NCBI GenBank assembly: GCA_903876885.1
Contig: CAIRBP010000013.1
Location: forward strand, 1-34,787
Source of the DNA: an uncultured Burkholderiales bacterium
Lineage (GTDB): Bacteria > Pseudomonadota > Gammaproteobacteria > Burkholderiales > Burkholderiaceae_C
DNA: 34,787 nt
Direction of reading: 5' to 3'
The position numbers and the translations under genes are program-made. Of the stretch, positions 1 to 9,501 are shown in pieces (within the stretch, counting starts at the first letter, position 1; each line of letters starts with the position of its first letter). The notes below the pieces were generated by a model, which made no database searches, was not told the DNA's origin, and was given only the letters and a program-made list of their open reading frames with translations.

Positions 1-68
1 ATTTCTTCCAACAAACCTACGTTGGAGTGTGCAAAGTTTTTGATAGAATCACCCTCTTTTCCTGAACT

Positions 69-153
<85 letters not shown>

Positions 154-811
154 AACACTTCACTTTTAATAGCGTTTAATCAATCATTCGAATTCAGTGC
201 ATCTTGTTTACAAAATCCACAGATTATCGACTGACCTGCATACAAACCCACTAATATGTAGTTTAACCTCTTTGCATGACAACAGTCCTACATAGGTATC
301 AAACCAATACCTGATCAACTTGATTGTTTTGCATTTCTTTATGTAGCTTTAATGCATACAAAACTAAAACGTAGACGCTAGACATAACCATACATTACCT
401 GAAATACGCCTTAACTAGCATTTCTAAAAATTTAACAGCTTTGTTTAACAATGCCATGCGACTCTAAAGTTGCCCAATTTCAGTATTTCTTAAGAGTGAT
501 TTTTATCTGTGTATAGTAAAAATGAGCTTTAATTTACAACTTAGAAATCTAAAAAATAAAAATAAGTTATTAAAATCAATCGCTTCCAATACAAAACTCA
601 CCATTTACCGCAATGACAGCTAACACTAATGTCTTAGTAACAACCTATGCTTTGCGATATGGATAGCGCACACAGCAGTAACACACAAGTAGGGCCTAAG
701 TGAAAAAGTATTAACTTTAAGGTCGATTAAAATATATGCGAATACCCCCTAAATGGGTGGATATTTATATATCATATTGCCCTTGCATCAACCTTACCTA
801 CGATTTTAGTA
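154..811. other. 658-base gene-free, AT-rich stretch
   Basis: No ORF of convincing length or composition on either strand. It contains a small possible hairpin at 294-312 (AGGTAT, 7-base loop, ATACCT) downstream of the tRNA, without a clear T-tract. The motif CCCCTAAA (746-753) followed by ATAT lies 58 bases before the channel start and recurs ahead of the other two channel genes. I recognise no sigma-70 promoter with good spacing and no RNA family. Confidence 0.6.
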
Positions 812-1699
812 ATGAACGCTGAAAACCAAGAAAATCCAACTAACCAAGCCAAATGGCAACTAAAAATCGAGAATGTTTTAGCCAAGCCCTTTTTGCAGCA
901 TGGAATAGTAGTACTTATCTTTCTAAATGCCATCTTACTTGGCATGGAAACTAGTCCTTGGATCATGAGTCAAATTGGAGAAGAATTACATATTCTTGAT
1001 CACGTTATTTTGGGTATCTTCATTTGTGAGCTGACATTATTGATGATTGCAAGAGGGTTAAATTTCTTCAAAGATCCGTGGTGTCTCTTTGACTTTATCG
1101 TTATCGCCATCGCGCTAATCCCGGCCTCCGAATCTCTCGCGGTTCTTCGTTCTCTTCGGGTGCTTCGAGTACTGCGTCTCATCAACAAAGTTGATAGCAT
1201 GCGTAAAGTAGTCAGGGGTCTATTGGGTTCTTTGGCGAGTTTGGGATCAGTTATGGGTCTTATGTTGATCGTGTTCTACGTATCTGCTGTAGTTACGACT
1301 AATTTGTTTGGCAAAGAATTCCCTGAGTTTTTTGGAAACCTAGGATCTAGCTTTTTCACTCTTTTCCAAGTTATGACACTGGAGAGTTGGTCTGACGGCA
1401 TTGCCAGACCGGTGATGGAGAAGTTCCCGAATTCTTGGATTTTCTTTGTGATCTTCATCATGATTGCCACGTTCGTAGTTGTAAATCTTTTTGTGGCTGC
1501 GATTGTTGACTCCTTTAGCGCTCATAGCGCAGCGGACAAAGAAGAGGAGAAAAGAATTCAAGACGAAGCTCAAAGACACCTTGAGGAACAAAGACTGTTA
1601 TTGCAAATAAATGAAGAATTTCACTCAATTAAAGCAGAACTTGACGAGGTCAAAGACATGATCAAGGGCATGGCTCAGGGCACTCTAATAGCTAAATAA
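812..1699 (+). CDS. One-domain voltage-gated cation channel (NaChBac/NavAb type), filter TLESWSD
   Basis: 295-residue ion transport protein (PF00520), one subunit of a presumed homotetrameric inner-membrane channel. S1 is near 30-45, S2 62-80, S3 88-104, S4 108-126 with four gating arginines at three-residue spacing (R113, R116, R119, R122), S5 about 140-165 and S6 208-235. The selectivity filter TLESWSD (189-195) keeps the TLESW core of the sodium channels NaChBac and NavAb, but ends in Asp. The C-terminal tail (about 243-288) is rich in E/K/R/L and looks like the coiled coil that tetramerises this family. No Shine-Dalgarno is visible before the ATG; no better start exists. It aligns without gaps to the protein at 13335-14210 over the first ~235 residues. 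Sodium selectivity is inferred from the filter. It may support motility, pH or osmotic responses. Confidence 0.93.
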   Translation: MNAENQENPTNQAKWQLKIENVLAKPFLQHGIVVLIFLNAILLGMETSPWIMSQIGEELHILDHVILGIFICELTLLMIARGLNFFKDPWCLFDFIVIAIALIPASESLAVLRSLRVLRVLRLINKVDSMRKVVRGLLGSLASLGSVMGLMLIVFYVSAVVTTNLFGKEFPEFFGNLGSSFFTLFQVMTLESWSDGIARPVMEKFPNSWIFFVIFIMIATFVVVNLFVAAIVDSFSAHSAADKEEEKRIQDEAQRHLEEQRLLLQINEEFHSIKAELDEVKDMIKGMAQGTLIAK

Positions 1700-1711
1700 A
1701 ATGCGAGGGTA

Positions 1712-1735
1712 CGCGCGTCTTGAATCTCACGCGCG
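1712..1735. terminator. GC-rich hairpin between convergent genes
   Basis: CGCGCGT (1712-1718), a 10-base loop, then ACGCGCG (1729-1735), between the end of the channel gene and the end of the M20 peptidase gene. On the - strand a T-rich stretch follows after about 8 bases; on the + strand none does. It may act as a terminator, best for the peptidase. Moderate to low confidence. Confidence 0.4.
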
Positions 1736-1775
1736 CAACCACATTCACACCCCAGACAACATTGAAGATGAACAA

Positions 1776-3326
1776 TTAGTTTGTTATGTAAGGTGTATTG
1801 AGTAGACCAAGCATCGTACGCATACCAGTTAAATAATTACCCATTCTTAGATTTTCATCATAAGCGTGCTGATTATTATCTGTATTTACAGTTGGAATAA
1901 TCACAAACGGCAGCCCCAGAGGGCCTACGATTTCATGGGTAGGAACTGTTGCCCCTGAGGCCCGAATAATCACCGGCTTTGCACCGCCCATATTAGCGTA
2001 GGCATTGGTTTGAGCAATTTCCACCCATCTCCTTACTGGAGTGTCTATAGGTTGGCGTGCCGCCTCAGCAGGCAATCCTTCTAAAATTTTAAGCAACCTT
2101 GGGAATTGTGCTCTCTCGGCGTCAGAGGGATCGTGATCGATTATGTGAAAGCCTTGTTTTTCAATATGCTTTCTTAATAATTCGGTTAAATACTGCGCAT
2201 TAGCCTCTGTTGTTGTTCGAATATCTATATCAGCAACGGCCTCCTTAGGGATAATATTTGCAGCCTCTTTTCCGACTCCCCCAGCAGATAAGCCCCTGAT
2301 GTTTAATGAGGGATACTGCAACGATCTTTGATAATTTGAAGCGACTTCATCAGCAGTTGCAATTCCTACGCGTTTTTTTAATGCAATTTCATCATCGCCA
2401 ACCGCATCGAGAACTTTTAAATCTTCAACACTCAATTTATTTCTTGAGTTATATCCTGGGATTATGATTTGTCCACGCTCATTTTTCATGCTGGATAAAA
2501 GCCGAGCTAAGTTAAAAGCTGGATTGGGAACATAGTTACCGTAGTGTCCACTATGCAAAGGAGCTTTAGGGCCATATACCGTTAGATTAAGTGTCTGAAC
2601 CCCTCTGTTTCCAAAAATAGCAGTTGGTCGTCCACTTGGGTGACTTGCCATATCGAAAATAACTAATGCATCAGCCTTAAGGAAATCTCTATTTTGTTTA
2701 ACCGCTTCTGGAATACCAGGCGAATTCACTTCTTCCTCACTATCCAGAATTACTTTAATATTGATCGCGGGATTAATGTTCGTAGATTTCATCAGATCTA
2801 AGGACGCCAAGAACATCATAATGGGTCCTTTATCATCTGATGCTGATCTAGCAAATACTCTAAGCTCAGGGTCGAAACCAGTATTCATTAGCTCCTGCAT
2901 TGAAACGATTTGCCATCTCCCGTCCTTGTCTTTTTTCTTCAAAACTGGTTGCCAAGGATCCGACTGCCCCCACTGAGCGGGAATAACGGGTTGCCCATCA
3001 AAATGAATATAAAAGAGGATGGTTTTCTTTGCCGGATCAAAAGCGTACTCAGCCATGACGAGAGGCTTGCCGTTGTTTGCAAACTGTTTAGTGGTGAAGC
3101 CTCTCTTTTGGAACAGACTCTCCAGTTGATTCGCATTCAACTTAATTCCCTCAACATTAGCAATCGAGTCATTAGGTATGGTCAGAAGGTTTAAATATTC
3201 AGGGAAACTATTTACAGCAGCAGTACGAATAGACTGCTCGTTAAGACCAACGGGTAGTTCTGCAAAGGCTGGGGACAGCAAACACAATTGAAAAAAAGTA
3301 ATTAATAATTTTTTTGAAATATTCAT
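1776..3326 (-). CDS. Secreted M20-family metallopeptidase/deacylase
   Basis: 516 residues with a Sec signal peptide (about 1-22, Ala-Phe-Ala before Glu), so it acts in the periplasm. M20 metal-binding motifs are present in order: His-x-Asp in FYIHFDGQPV (about 108-110), Asp in SASDDKG (about 164), the catalytic and metal Glu pair in DSEEEV (195-199), Asp in the IFDMASHPSG region, and a C-terminal His in NNQHAYDEN (about 487). The family cleaves peptides or N-acyl/carbamoyl amino acids using two zinc ions. The length fits the M20 group whose lid domain is inserted between metal ligands. The substrate cannot be read from the sequence. It is followed on the same strand by no close partner; the gene upstream (3455-4255) is 128 bases away. 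A peptide or amino-acid scavenging role is plausible. Confidence 0.88.
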   Translation of the reverse strand: MNISKKLLITFFQLCLLSPAFAELPVGLNEQSIRTAAVNSFPEYLNLLTIPNDSIANVEGIKLNANQLESLFQKRGFTTKQFANNGKPLVMAEYAFDPAKKTILFYIHFDGQPVIPAQWGQSDPWQPVLKKKDKDGRWQIVSMQELMNTGFDPELRVFARSASDDKGPIMMFLASLDLMKSTNINPAINIKVILDSEEEVNSPGIPEAVKQNRDFLKADALVIFDMASHPSGRPTAIFGNRGVQTLNLTVYGPKAPLHSGHYGNYVPNPAFNLARLLSSMKNERGQIIIPGYNSRNKLSVEDLKVLDAVGDDEIALKKRVGIATADEVASNYQRSLQYPSLNIRGLSAGGVGKEAANIIPKEAVADIDIRTTTEANAQYLTELLRKHIEKQGFHIIDHDPSDAERAQFPRLLKILEGLPAEAARQPIDTPVRRWVEIAQTNAYANMGGAKPVIIRASGATVPTHEIVGPLGLPFVIIPTVNTDNNQHAYDENLRMGNYLTGMRTMLGLLNTPYITN

Positions 3327-3454
3327 ACTTGAATCCGCGTAACTATTTTTTAAATAAGTGAGTGAAAATTTAACACGAAACAGATTTTTCTTTTACTTAG
3401 AACCAAAAGATAAGTTTACTTAATAGGAGCTAAAAAAGAAGATTGATCGAAAAA

Positions 3455-4255
3455 TTATTCATCATCTTTAACGCCTCTTAATCCGGCTCGTTCGATCATT
3501 TTCTTAAGTTGTCCGTTTCTTCTAAGTTCATCTATGAAGTTATTAACCACCAGCATGTCAACCGCTCTTGCTTTGGGAATTCCTAGCGCAATATGTTCAT
3601 AACCTAAAACATCATCTAAAACCTGCGCCTGCGCCCATTGATCGGCCATCTCAAAGAGGATGCCTTTATTTGTAGAAAAAGCGTCCAACTCTCCATTTTT
3701 TAGCATCCCAATTGCGCCAGCAATCGAGGTCGTTTGAACAATCGTGGCCAATTTAAGTATTTTGGGTAGCTCCATCTCTGATGAACTCCCCACACTTACC
3801 CCCACTCGGACCCCAGTTCGATCTATATCAACTGCAGATCGAATAGTCCCTTTTGAACTCACCAAATAACCGCGTTCAATTCGAACAACTGGTTTTGAGA
3901 ATTGGAGTGATTGGGCTCTAACGGGTGTTGCGTTTGTAAAGATAAGATCGACACTCCGGTCCTTGGCCGCATTAAACACATCAGCATTTTTGGGGTAAAC
4001 AATTGGGGCGTACTTAAGGCGCTGAGCTTTAGAAAATTCTAAACCTAACTCATAACCCAAGCCAACACGCTCATTAGTGCTAGGGTTGATGACGAGTGAG
4101 CTAGGGGATCCAGAATAAAGCCCCATCCTTAATTCACCGCTCGGAGCAAAATCTAGGGGCTCAGCATTTAATTCAAACCCTAAGAGGATGAAAATTAAGC
4201 CTAAACTCAACATGAGGAGTTTGCGCAAACTCATTCTCTCAATCCAAATATTCAT
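3455..4255 (-). CDS. Periplasmic solute-binding protein, SBP_bac_3-like
   Basis: 266 residues. An N-terminal hydrophobic segment (about 12-30, ending LNAEP) reads as a signal peptide. The body fits family-3 binding proteins: ELRMGLYSG opening strand, YELGLEFSKA helix, DLIFTNATPVRAQ ('D-x-x-x-x-x-x-T-x-x-R' motif), and the ELDAFSTNK hinge. The ATG start has an AGGAG Shine-Dalgarno 8 bases upstream, which favours it over the internal Met8. There are no permease or ATPase genes beside it, so it is an orphan receptor: it may feed a distant ABC transporter, or sense a ligand for a signalling protein. A 24-base perfect palindrome lies upstream at 4296-4319. Confidence 0.82.
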   Translation of the reverse strand: MNIWIERMSLRKLLMLSLGLIFILLGFELNAEPLDFAPSGELRMGLYSGSPSSLVINPSTNERVGLGYELGLEFSKAQRLKYAPIVYPKNADVFNAAKDRSVDLIFTNATPVRAQSLQFSKPVVRIERGYLVSSKGTIRSAVDIDRTGVRVGVSVGSSSEMELPKILKLATIVQTTSIAGAIGMLKNGELDAFSTNKGILFEMADQWAQAQVLDDVLGYEHIALGIPKARAVDMLVVNNFIDELRRNGQLKKMIERAGLRGVKDDE

Positions 4256-4295
4256 TTACTGCACTCCTTCCCTTGGCTTTCTAAAATACATAACG

Positions 4296-4319
4296 CAATG
4301 GGGCCCTAGGGCCCCATTG
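4296..4319. terminator. Perfect 24-base GC-rich palindrome
   Basis: Arms CAATGGGGCC (4296-4305) and GGCCCCATTG (4310-4319) with the central CTAG also self-complementary. It lies between the end of the dehydrogenase (4342) and the start of the solute-binding gene (4255) on the same strand. It could be a factor-independent terminator for the dehydrogenase, but neither side has a T-tract directly after the stem, so an mRNA-processing hairpin or a protein-binding palindrome is also possible. Confidence 0.55.
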
Positions 4320-4341
4320 GGATAAATAGGTTATACGGTAT

Positions 4342-5781
4342 TCAAATATCACAAACTATAGAAACAGACTTGGTATTCAAGTACGCCTCTAATGCCTCTG
4401 ATCCGCCTTCTGATCCGTAACCAGAATCCTTCACACCGCCGAAAGGCATCTCAGGCCAGGCAACTGCGGGTTGATTCATCCACAACATGCCAACTTGAAG
4501 TTGTTGAGCTAGTAGGTGGGCATTTTTTAAAGACTTCGTGAAGGCATAACTAGCTAATCCAAATGGCAGCCTATTGGATTCAGCAATTGCCTCATCCATA
4601 GTATTGAAAGTACGAATAGCCGCCATAGGTCCAAAAGGCTCATCATTAAAAACTTTTGCATCAAGAGCCACGTCGGAGAGAATTGTTGGTGCAAAGAAGT
4701 TACCCGTTGTTCCAATACGCTCTCCCCCTGCTGACACGGTGGCGCCCTTGCTGACGGCGTCTTTCGTAAATTCAGCCATCGCTGTTAGGCGGCGAGGATT
4801 TGCAAGTGGCCCCATGGTTGTTCCGTCCTCAAGCCCATTGCCGACTTTCAAGTTACCTGCTTGTTTTACCATTGCTTCAATAAACGACTTTTTCAGACTT
4901 GAATGAACTAAAAAACGGGTGGGAGAAATACAGACCTGCCCCGCATTTCGGAATTTTGCAGCGCCTGCGGACCTTGCTGCTAGCTCTACATCAGCATCTT
5001 CGCAGACTATCACAGGGGCGTGGCCACCTAACTCCATAGTCGCACGTTTCATATGTTGGCCGGCCATAGCAGCCAATTGTTTACCTACTGGAGTTGAACC
5101 TGTAAAGGTAATTTTTCGGATGATTGGATGGGGAATTAAATAGCTTGATATCTCAGCCGGATCTCCGTAAACCAAACCTATCACTCCAGCAGGAACGCCT
5201 GCATCCATAAACGCCTTTAGGAGACCTGCAGGTGAAGCTGGAGTCTCCTCTGGGGCTTTAACAATAATAGAGCATCCTGTAGCTAAAGCTGCACTCAGCT
5301 TACGAACAACTTGGTTAATTGGGAAGTTCCAAGGCGTAAAAGCTGCTACGGGACCCACTGGGTCTTTGAGGACCATTTGTTGAGCAGCTAAATTTCGCGC
5401 GGGAACTATTCTTCCGTAAACGCGTTTGCCCTCTTCTGCAAACCATTCAATAATATCGCTCGCCATGCCAATTTCAGCTTTTGACTCTGCCAGGGGTTTA
5501 CCTTGTTCTTGAGTCATCAAGGCAGCAATTTCCGCTGCACGCTCCCTTAGGAGACTAGCTGCCTGACGCATGATCTTGCAACGCTCAAAAGCGGGCGTCT
5601 TACGCCAAGCTTCAAATCCCTTTTGAGCCGCGATCAATGCGCGGTCTAAATCTTCCTTCCCTGCAAATGCAACTCGTCCAATTTCTTGGGATGTAGCAGG
5701 ATTGAGCACAGGCAGAGTTTTACCGCTTTTTGCATCACACCATTGGCCATCAATTAACAACTGAGTATTAGCATAGGTCAT
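4342..5781 (-). CDS. gabD: NAD(P)-dependent succinate-semialdehyde dehydrogenase family aldehyde dehydrogenase
   Basis: 479 residues, the full length of the aldehyde dehydrogenase superfamily. Visible motifs: FTPWNFP with the catalytic Asn (N152), cofactor motif TFTGSTPVG (225-233), general base Glu in MELGGHAP (E250), the nucleophile in [12 protein letters not shown] (C284), and NDEPFGP near the C-terminus. The family oxidises succinate semialdehyde to succinate. The close relative 2-oxoglutarate semialdehyde dehydrogenase, used in sugar-acid breakdown, cannot be excluded by eye. The ATG has only a weak purine-rich site. It is divergent from the AbrB-family permease at 6067 with a 285-base shared upstream region, so the two may be co-regulated. 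Confidence 0.87.
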   Translation of the reverse strand: MTYANTQLLIDGQWCDAKSGKTLPVLNPATSQEIGRVAFAGKEDLDRALIAAQKGFEAWRKTPAFERCKIMRQAASLLRERAAEIAALMTQEQGKPLAESKAEIGMASDIIEWFAEEGKRVYGRIVPARNLAAQQMVLKDPVGPVAAFTPWNFPINQVVRKLSAALATGCSIIVKAPEETPASPAGLLKAFMDAGVPAGVIGLVYGDPAEISSYLIPHPIIRKITFTGSTPVGKQLAAMAGQHMKRATMELGGHAPVIVCEDADVELAARSAGAAKFRNAGQVCISPTRFLVHSSLKKSFIEAMVKQAGNLKVGNGLEDGTTMGPLANPRRLTAMAEFTKDAVSKGATVSAGGERIGTTGNFFAPTILSDVALDAKVFNDEPFGPMAAIRTFNTMDEAIAESNRLPFGLASYAFTKSLKNAHLLAQQLQVGMLWMNQPAVAWPEMPFGGVKDSGYGSEGGSEALEAYLNTKSVSIVCDI

Positions 5782-5986
5782 TCTTGGGATCTTTCAAAGT
5801 TCATAAAGGAGAAAAAAAGAACCTTTTAAAAAAGGTCGTTGCAAAGTTTACCACCCTACCCAAAAATTGTCTGTAAAGGGCAACTACAACGATGATTTGG
5901 AATTTTTGGGTTCAAAATCAATCTAAACACTGAAATAGTGAAGCTAGCGTATTGATGCACATACTAAGCTTCAAATTCACGCGCAT

Positions 5987-5998
5987 AGGGAATTCCCT
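5987..5998. promoter_or_regulatory. 12-base palindrome in the gabD/abrB-family divergent region
   Basis: AGGGAATTCCCT is a perfect palindrome 69 bases before the AbrB-family start. It is a candidate operator in a divergent intergenic region of 285 bases (5782-6066). The same region holds a short A/T inverted repeat at 5821-5836 (ACCTTT/AAAGGT) in the gabD leader. A 12-base palindrome could arise by chance. Confidence 0.25.
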
Positions 5999-6066
5999 GA
6001 GTCAAGCACGGAAAAGTACACTACTTGGGTGTCACGGACTATGCAAGTCGTCTTTATTAAATTTTC

Positions 6067-7173
6067 ATGGCCCCCAACTCTTCATTTTCTACACAGTCAG
6101 TCAAAGCGTTTGATCTTTCAAAGTTACATCACTCAGTGCAGTGGATCTCACTTTTAATCATTACTTTACTCACTACTGCTTTTTGTGAATGGCTCTCATT
6201 GCCGGCAGCTCTCTTACTGGGTCCAATGTTTGGTGGCATCATTACTGAAACCCTGGGTGCTAAAGTTCGTTTGCCCAGGGTTTCGATGTACGTTTCTCAG
6301 GCAGTGATTGGTTGCCTTATTGCAAGCTCTATGAATCAAGACATATTAAACGTTTTTCTTGCGCAGTGGCCAATCCTAATCAGCGCTGTTTCAATGACTT
6401 TGATTGTAAGTATTGCCTTGGGTTGGGGAATTGGTAAGCTAGGCATACTCCCAGGAACAACAGCAATTTGGGGCTTACTCCCTGGGGCTGCCTCAGTGAT
6501 GGTCATGATGGCAGAGGATTACGGAGCAGATGCAAGGCTAGTGGCCTTCATGCAATACTTACGCGTATTATTGGTCACTCTTACAGCCTCGTTAGTTGCA
6601 AGGTTTTGGGTGCATTTACCAAGTACGGCAATACATGCCATTGTGTGGTTTGCCCCCATTCATGCTCAAGCCTTTGCGATTAGCCTTGGTGTAATTTGTA
6701 TTAGCTTATTAGCTATTTTTGCACCTTGGATCTCAGGTGGCGTTCTGATCCTGTCAATGTCACTTGGTGCTTATATTCAACTTCAAGGCTTTGCAAAACT
6801 TGAATTACCAATGTGGCTGTTAGCATTTGCATTTGCACTAGTCGGATGGAATATAGGACTCAGGTTTACTCGAGAAGTACTATTGGCCGCGGCTAAAGCG
6901 CTCCCACAAACGGTTCTCTCAATTGCCTTGTTAATTGTTTTTTGCATGGGTCTAGCTTTTGTACTGGTTAACGCTTTGGATATAGACCCTTTGAGTGCTT
7001 ATTTAGGAACGAGTCCCGGCGGGGTCGATTCTGCCGCCATTATTGCTGCCTCTACAAAGGTAAATATTGCCTTCGTGATGACATTACAAATCATGCGATT
7101 TCTTATTACACTCTTAATGGGGCCCACACTCTCACGCTATGTGGCCAATCAAGTTACAAAGAAAATCAATTAA
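6067..7173 (+). CDS. AbrB-family inner-membrane protein (putative permease)
   Basis: 368 residues and strongly hydrophobic, with about ten membrane segments. It shows the duplicated AbrB architecture (PF05145, once labelled ammonia monooxygenase): repeat 1 about 30-185 with LLLGPMFGG, LPGTTAIWGLLPGAASVMV and QYLRVLLV; repeat 2 about 205-355 with the matching GTSPGGVDSAAII and LQIMRFLITLL. The Pro-Gly motif near the middle of each half supports an inverted-repeat transporter fold. The substrate is unknown; family members often sit beside organic-acid genes. The next gene, a beta-hydroxyacid dehydrogenase, starts 22 bases after the stop (ATG at 7196), suggesting an operon. The start is the first ATG after the divergent region; no strong ribosome site is visible. 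Confidence 0.85.
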   Translation: MAPNSSFSTQSVKAFDLSKLHHSVQWISLLIITLLTTAFCEWLSLPAALLLGPMFGGIITETLGAKVRLPRVSMYVSQAVIGCLIASSMNQDILNVFLAQWPILISAVSMTLIVSIALGWGIGKLGILPGTTAIWGLLPGAASVMVMMAEDYGADARLVAFMQYLRVLLVTLTASLVARFWVHLPSTAIHAIVWFAPIHAQAFAISLGVICISLLAIFAPWISGGVLILSMSLGAYIQLQGFAKLELPMWLLAFAFALVGWNIGLRFTREVLLAAAKALPQTVLSIALLIVFCMGLAFVLVNALDIDPLSAYLGTSPGGVDSAAIIAASTKVNIAFVMTLQIMRFLITLLMGPTLSRYVANQVTKKIN

Positions 7174-7195
7174 TAATTTAATTAAAGCTCTGTTA

Positions 7196-8155
7196 ATGAA
7201 TAAAAAAACTATTAAACCAACTCAACCGCTTTTAGCTTCAACTGCAACTAACAATTTACCAAAGATTGGCATAGTTGGTTTAGGAATAATGGGCGGTGTT
7301 ATGGCAGAAACCTTGATTCAAAGAGGCTATAAGGTGGTGGGTTATGACATAGATCCAGTTGCAATGAAACGTTTGAAAAAGGCTGGAGGCAAGGCTGTAT
7401 TAAGCATAAAAGAGATTAGCATTGATTGCAGCGTTGTCATTGTGTCGCTTGCAACTTCAAGAGCCCTAAGCGATGTGGTCTCAGAGCTATCATCGGCACT
7501 AAAAGGAACTAAAAAATCATGTTTAGTTCTGGAGACTAGCACGCTTCCCTTAGCAGACAAAAGCTCAGCCAACGCTGCACTTACCAAAGCAGGTGCTTTG
7601 GTAATGGACTGTCCGATCAGCGGAACCGCTGCGAGGATGAAAGACCGTGCTTGGACTATCTATATCAGTGGACCCAAGAAAGCGCTCGCTACGGCAGAAC
7701 AAATTTTTAAAGTATTTACGGATAACGTCCCCTATGTCGGGAAGTTCGGCAGTGGAACAAAGATGAAGTATGCAGCCAATCATCTTGTTGCAATTTATAA
7801 CGTTGCGTACGCAGAGGTCGTAACGTTTGCCAGAAAAATGGATCTAGATCCAGCAGAAATGCTAAAGCTCTTTGGAAACTCTCCCGTACTTGGAACCGGT
7901 GTGATGAGACTTCGCATGCCATTTATGATTGAGCGCAACTATTCACCTCCAACCATGAAAATTCAAGTTTGGCAAAAAGACATGCAAGTTATAGGTGATA
8001 TGGCCAAGTCTGTCGATTGCCCTCTCCCGTTATTTACTGCTTGTGCGCCTATTTACACTTCTGCGATGGGGCAAGGATTGGCACTCGAGGATACTGCGTC
8101 AACGGCAGAGGTCTTAGGTTCAATGGCAGGAATTAAACCAAAGAAAAAAAAGTAG
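7196..8155 (+). CDS. NAD(P)-dependent beta-hydroxyacid dehydrogenase (3-hydroxyisobutyrate/tartronate-semialdehyde reductase family)
   Basis: 319 residues from the ATG at 7196. An upstream in-frame ATG at 7139 would overlap the permease by 35 bases and add 19 residues of no family character, so I chose 7196. The Rossmann motif GLGIMGGVM (about 28-36) is followed by an acidic residue (GYDID) that favours NAD. The substrate-binding motif DCPISGTAARM and the catalytic Lys in GTKMKYAANH (K191) are present; the usual Asn after the Lys is shifted by one position, as in a subgroup of the family. Likely reactions are reversible oxidation of a 3-hydroxyacid or reduction of tartronate semialdehyde to glycerate. 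The Lys-rich C-terminus (KPKKKK) is notable. Context with AbrB, Bug and glucarate dehydratase genes suggests organic-acid metabolism. Confidence 0.86.
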   Translation: MNKKTIKPTQPLLASTATNNLPKIGIVGLGIMGGVMAETLIQRGYKVVGYDIDPVAMKRLKKAGGKAVLSIKEISIDCSVVIVSLATSRALSDVVSELSSALKGTKKSCLVLETSTLPLADKSSANAALTKAGALVMDCPISGTAARMKDRAWTIYISGPKKALATAEQIFKVFTDNVPYVGKFGSGTKMKYAANHLVAIYNVAYAEVVTFARKMDLDPAEMLKLFGNSPVLGTGVMRLRMPFMIERNYSPPTMKIQVWQKDMQVIGDMAKSVDCPLPLFTACAPIYTSAMGQGLALEDTASTAEVLGSMAGIKPKKKK

Positions 8156-8224
8156 CGCAACCATATCACGACAACCTCTTTTTCGGTAATAGAAAACTAG
8201 ACTACACCGAACTCATTGTAAATT

Positions 8225-9301
8225 TTAGTCTGCTTTTATATTTGCAGACTTTACTACTGCGCCCCATTTGAGAATCTCTTTTTTTACATAAAGGCTAAAC
8301 TCTTCGGGTGAGTCTCCAACAGGCAAGGCACCTTCTTTACTCAAACGTTCGCCGACCTCTTTGAGTTTTAGAACCTCTATGACCTCTTTATTAATCTTAT
8401 GGACGAGCTCTTTAGGCATATTTGCTGGGCCAAATAATCCGACCCATGAGTACGCCTCATAGCCAGGTAAACCACTCTCTGAGATGGTCGGTGTTTCTGG
8501 AAGCGTTGGGATACGTTTAGCATTACCTATTGCCAAGGCATTTAATTGACCTGAGTGAACGTAAGGCAAGACGGGTGGAATACTACTAAAGAGCATCTGT
8601 ACCTGTCCCGAGAGTAAGTCCGTAAGGGCTGGTCCCTGGCCTTTATAGGGAACATGTACTAATTTAACATCGGCCATAGAGTTAAAAAGCTCACCCGCTA
8701 AATGTCCCGAGTTTCCAGCCCCGGGTGAGCAAAAGTACAGTTGGCCAGGCTTGGTTTTGGCTAAAGCAATTAGGTCTTTAATATTTTTAGAGGGAAGACT
8801 GGGATGAGTAACGAGTAATAGAGGCAGGCTAACTAAGTTAGTAATAGAGCTGAGGTCTTTGATTGGGTCATAGGGTAATTTTTCATAAAGACTTGGGTTA
8901 ACCGCAATCGGCCCTGCAGATGCAACGGCAAGCGTATAACCGTCGGCGGGAGAGGCTATGAGCGCTTGTAGCCCTACGATACCATTTGCACCGGCCTTAT
9001 TATCAATGACGATAGGTTGCCCTAGGCGCTCCGATAGTTTTTGGGCGATTACTCTTGCCACAACATCATTGCCACCACCTGCCGGAAAAGGCACAATTAA
9101 GCGAATTGGCTTACTGGGATATGTAGTTAAGTTTTGAGTCTGGGCAAAGGCGGGACTCGGAGCACAAACAAAAACCAAGAAATAAAAAATACAACTGAGT
9201 ATTGTACGGATTTGTAAAGTGACAAATTTAAACAATGCGGGTGAACGGTTGGACGTTTTCCTTATGGAAAACAAGTTATTTTTACCATTTATATTGATCA
9301 T
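8225..9301 (-). CDS. Bug-family (tripartite tricarboxylate transporter) periplasmic receptor
   Basis: 358 residues. A long N-terminus (about 1-53) ends in a signal peptide with cleavage after AFA. The Bug/TctC signature follows: YPSKPIRLIVPFPAGGGNDVVAR, RLGQPIVIDNKAGANG, GYTLAVASAGPIAVNPSLY, HVPYKGQGPALTDLLSGQVQM (each seen as a run in the sequence; quoted in part). Bug proteins bind carboxylates, amides or amino acids and deliver them to a TctA/TctB permease, or act as sensors. No TctA or TctB gene is in this window. The positively charged ~25-residue leader before the hydrophobic core is long; a later non-ATG start is possible. Divergent from a MarR-like gene at 9502 across 200 bases, which suggests local control. 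Confidence 0.9.
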   Translation of the reverse strand: MININGKNNLFSIRKTSNRSPALFKFVTLQIRTILSCIFYFLVFVCAPSPAFAQTQNLTTYPSKPIRLIVPFPAGGGNDVVARVIAQKLSERLGQPIVIDNKAGANGIVGLQALIASPADGYTLAVASAGPIAVNPSLYEKLPYDPIKDLSSITNLVSLPLLLVTHPSLPSKNIKDLIALAKTKPGQLYFCSPGAGNSGHLAGELFNSMADVKLVHVPYKGQGPALTDLLSGQVQMLFSSIPPVLPYVHSGQLNALAIGNAKRIPTLPETPTISESGLPGYEAYSWVGLFGPANMPKELVHKINKEVIEVLKLKEVGERLSKEGALPVGDSPEEFSLYVKKEILKWGAVVKSANIKAD

Positions 9302-9501
9302 AAATAAGTCTTAATTAGATAAAGTAAGTTTCTAAAAGTATAAGACATTGAAATAACCTATGAATCAGTAGGTAATTTCAAACGGCAATAACCCACAAAA
9401 TGAATTAAGTAAAGTTTTTAATGTTTGGGATATACAATGTTATAAATTGATTATTTTGAATTCAAATTTTTCTATTTATCACTTAAAAGAAAATCCTAAA
9501 T

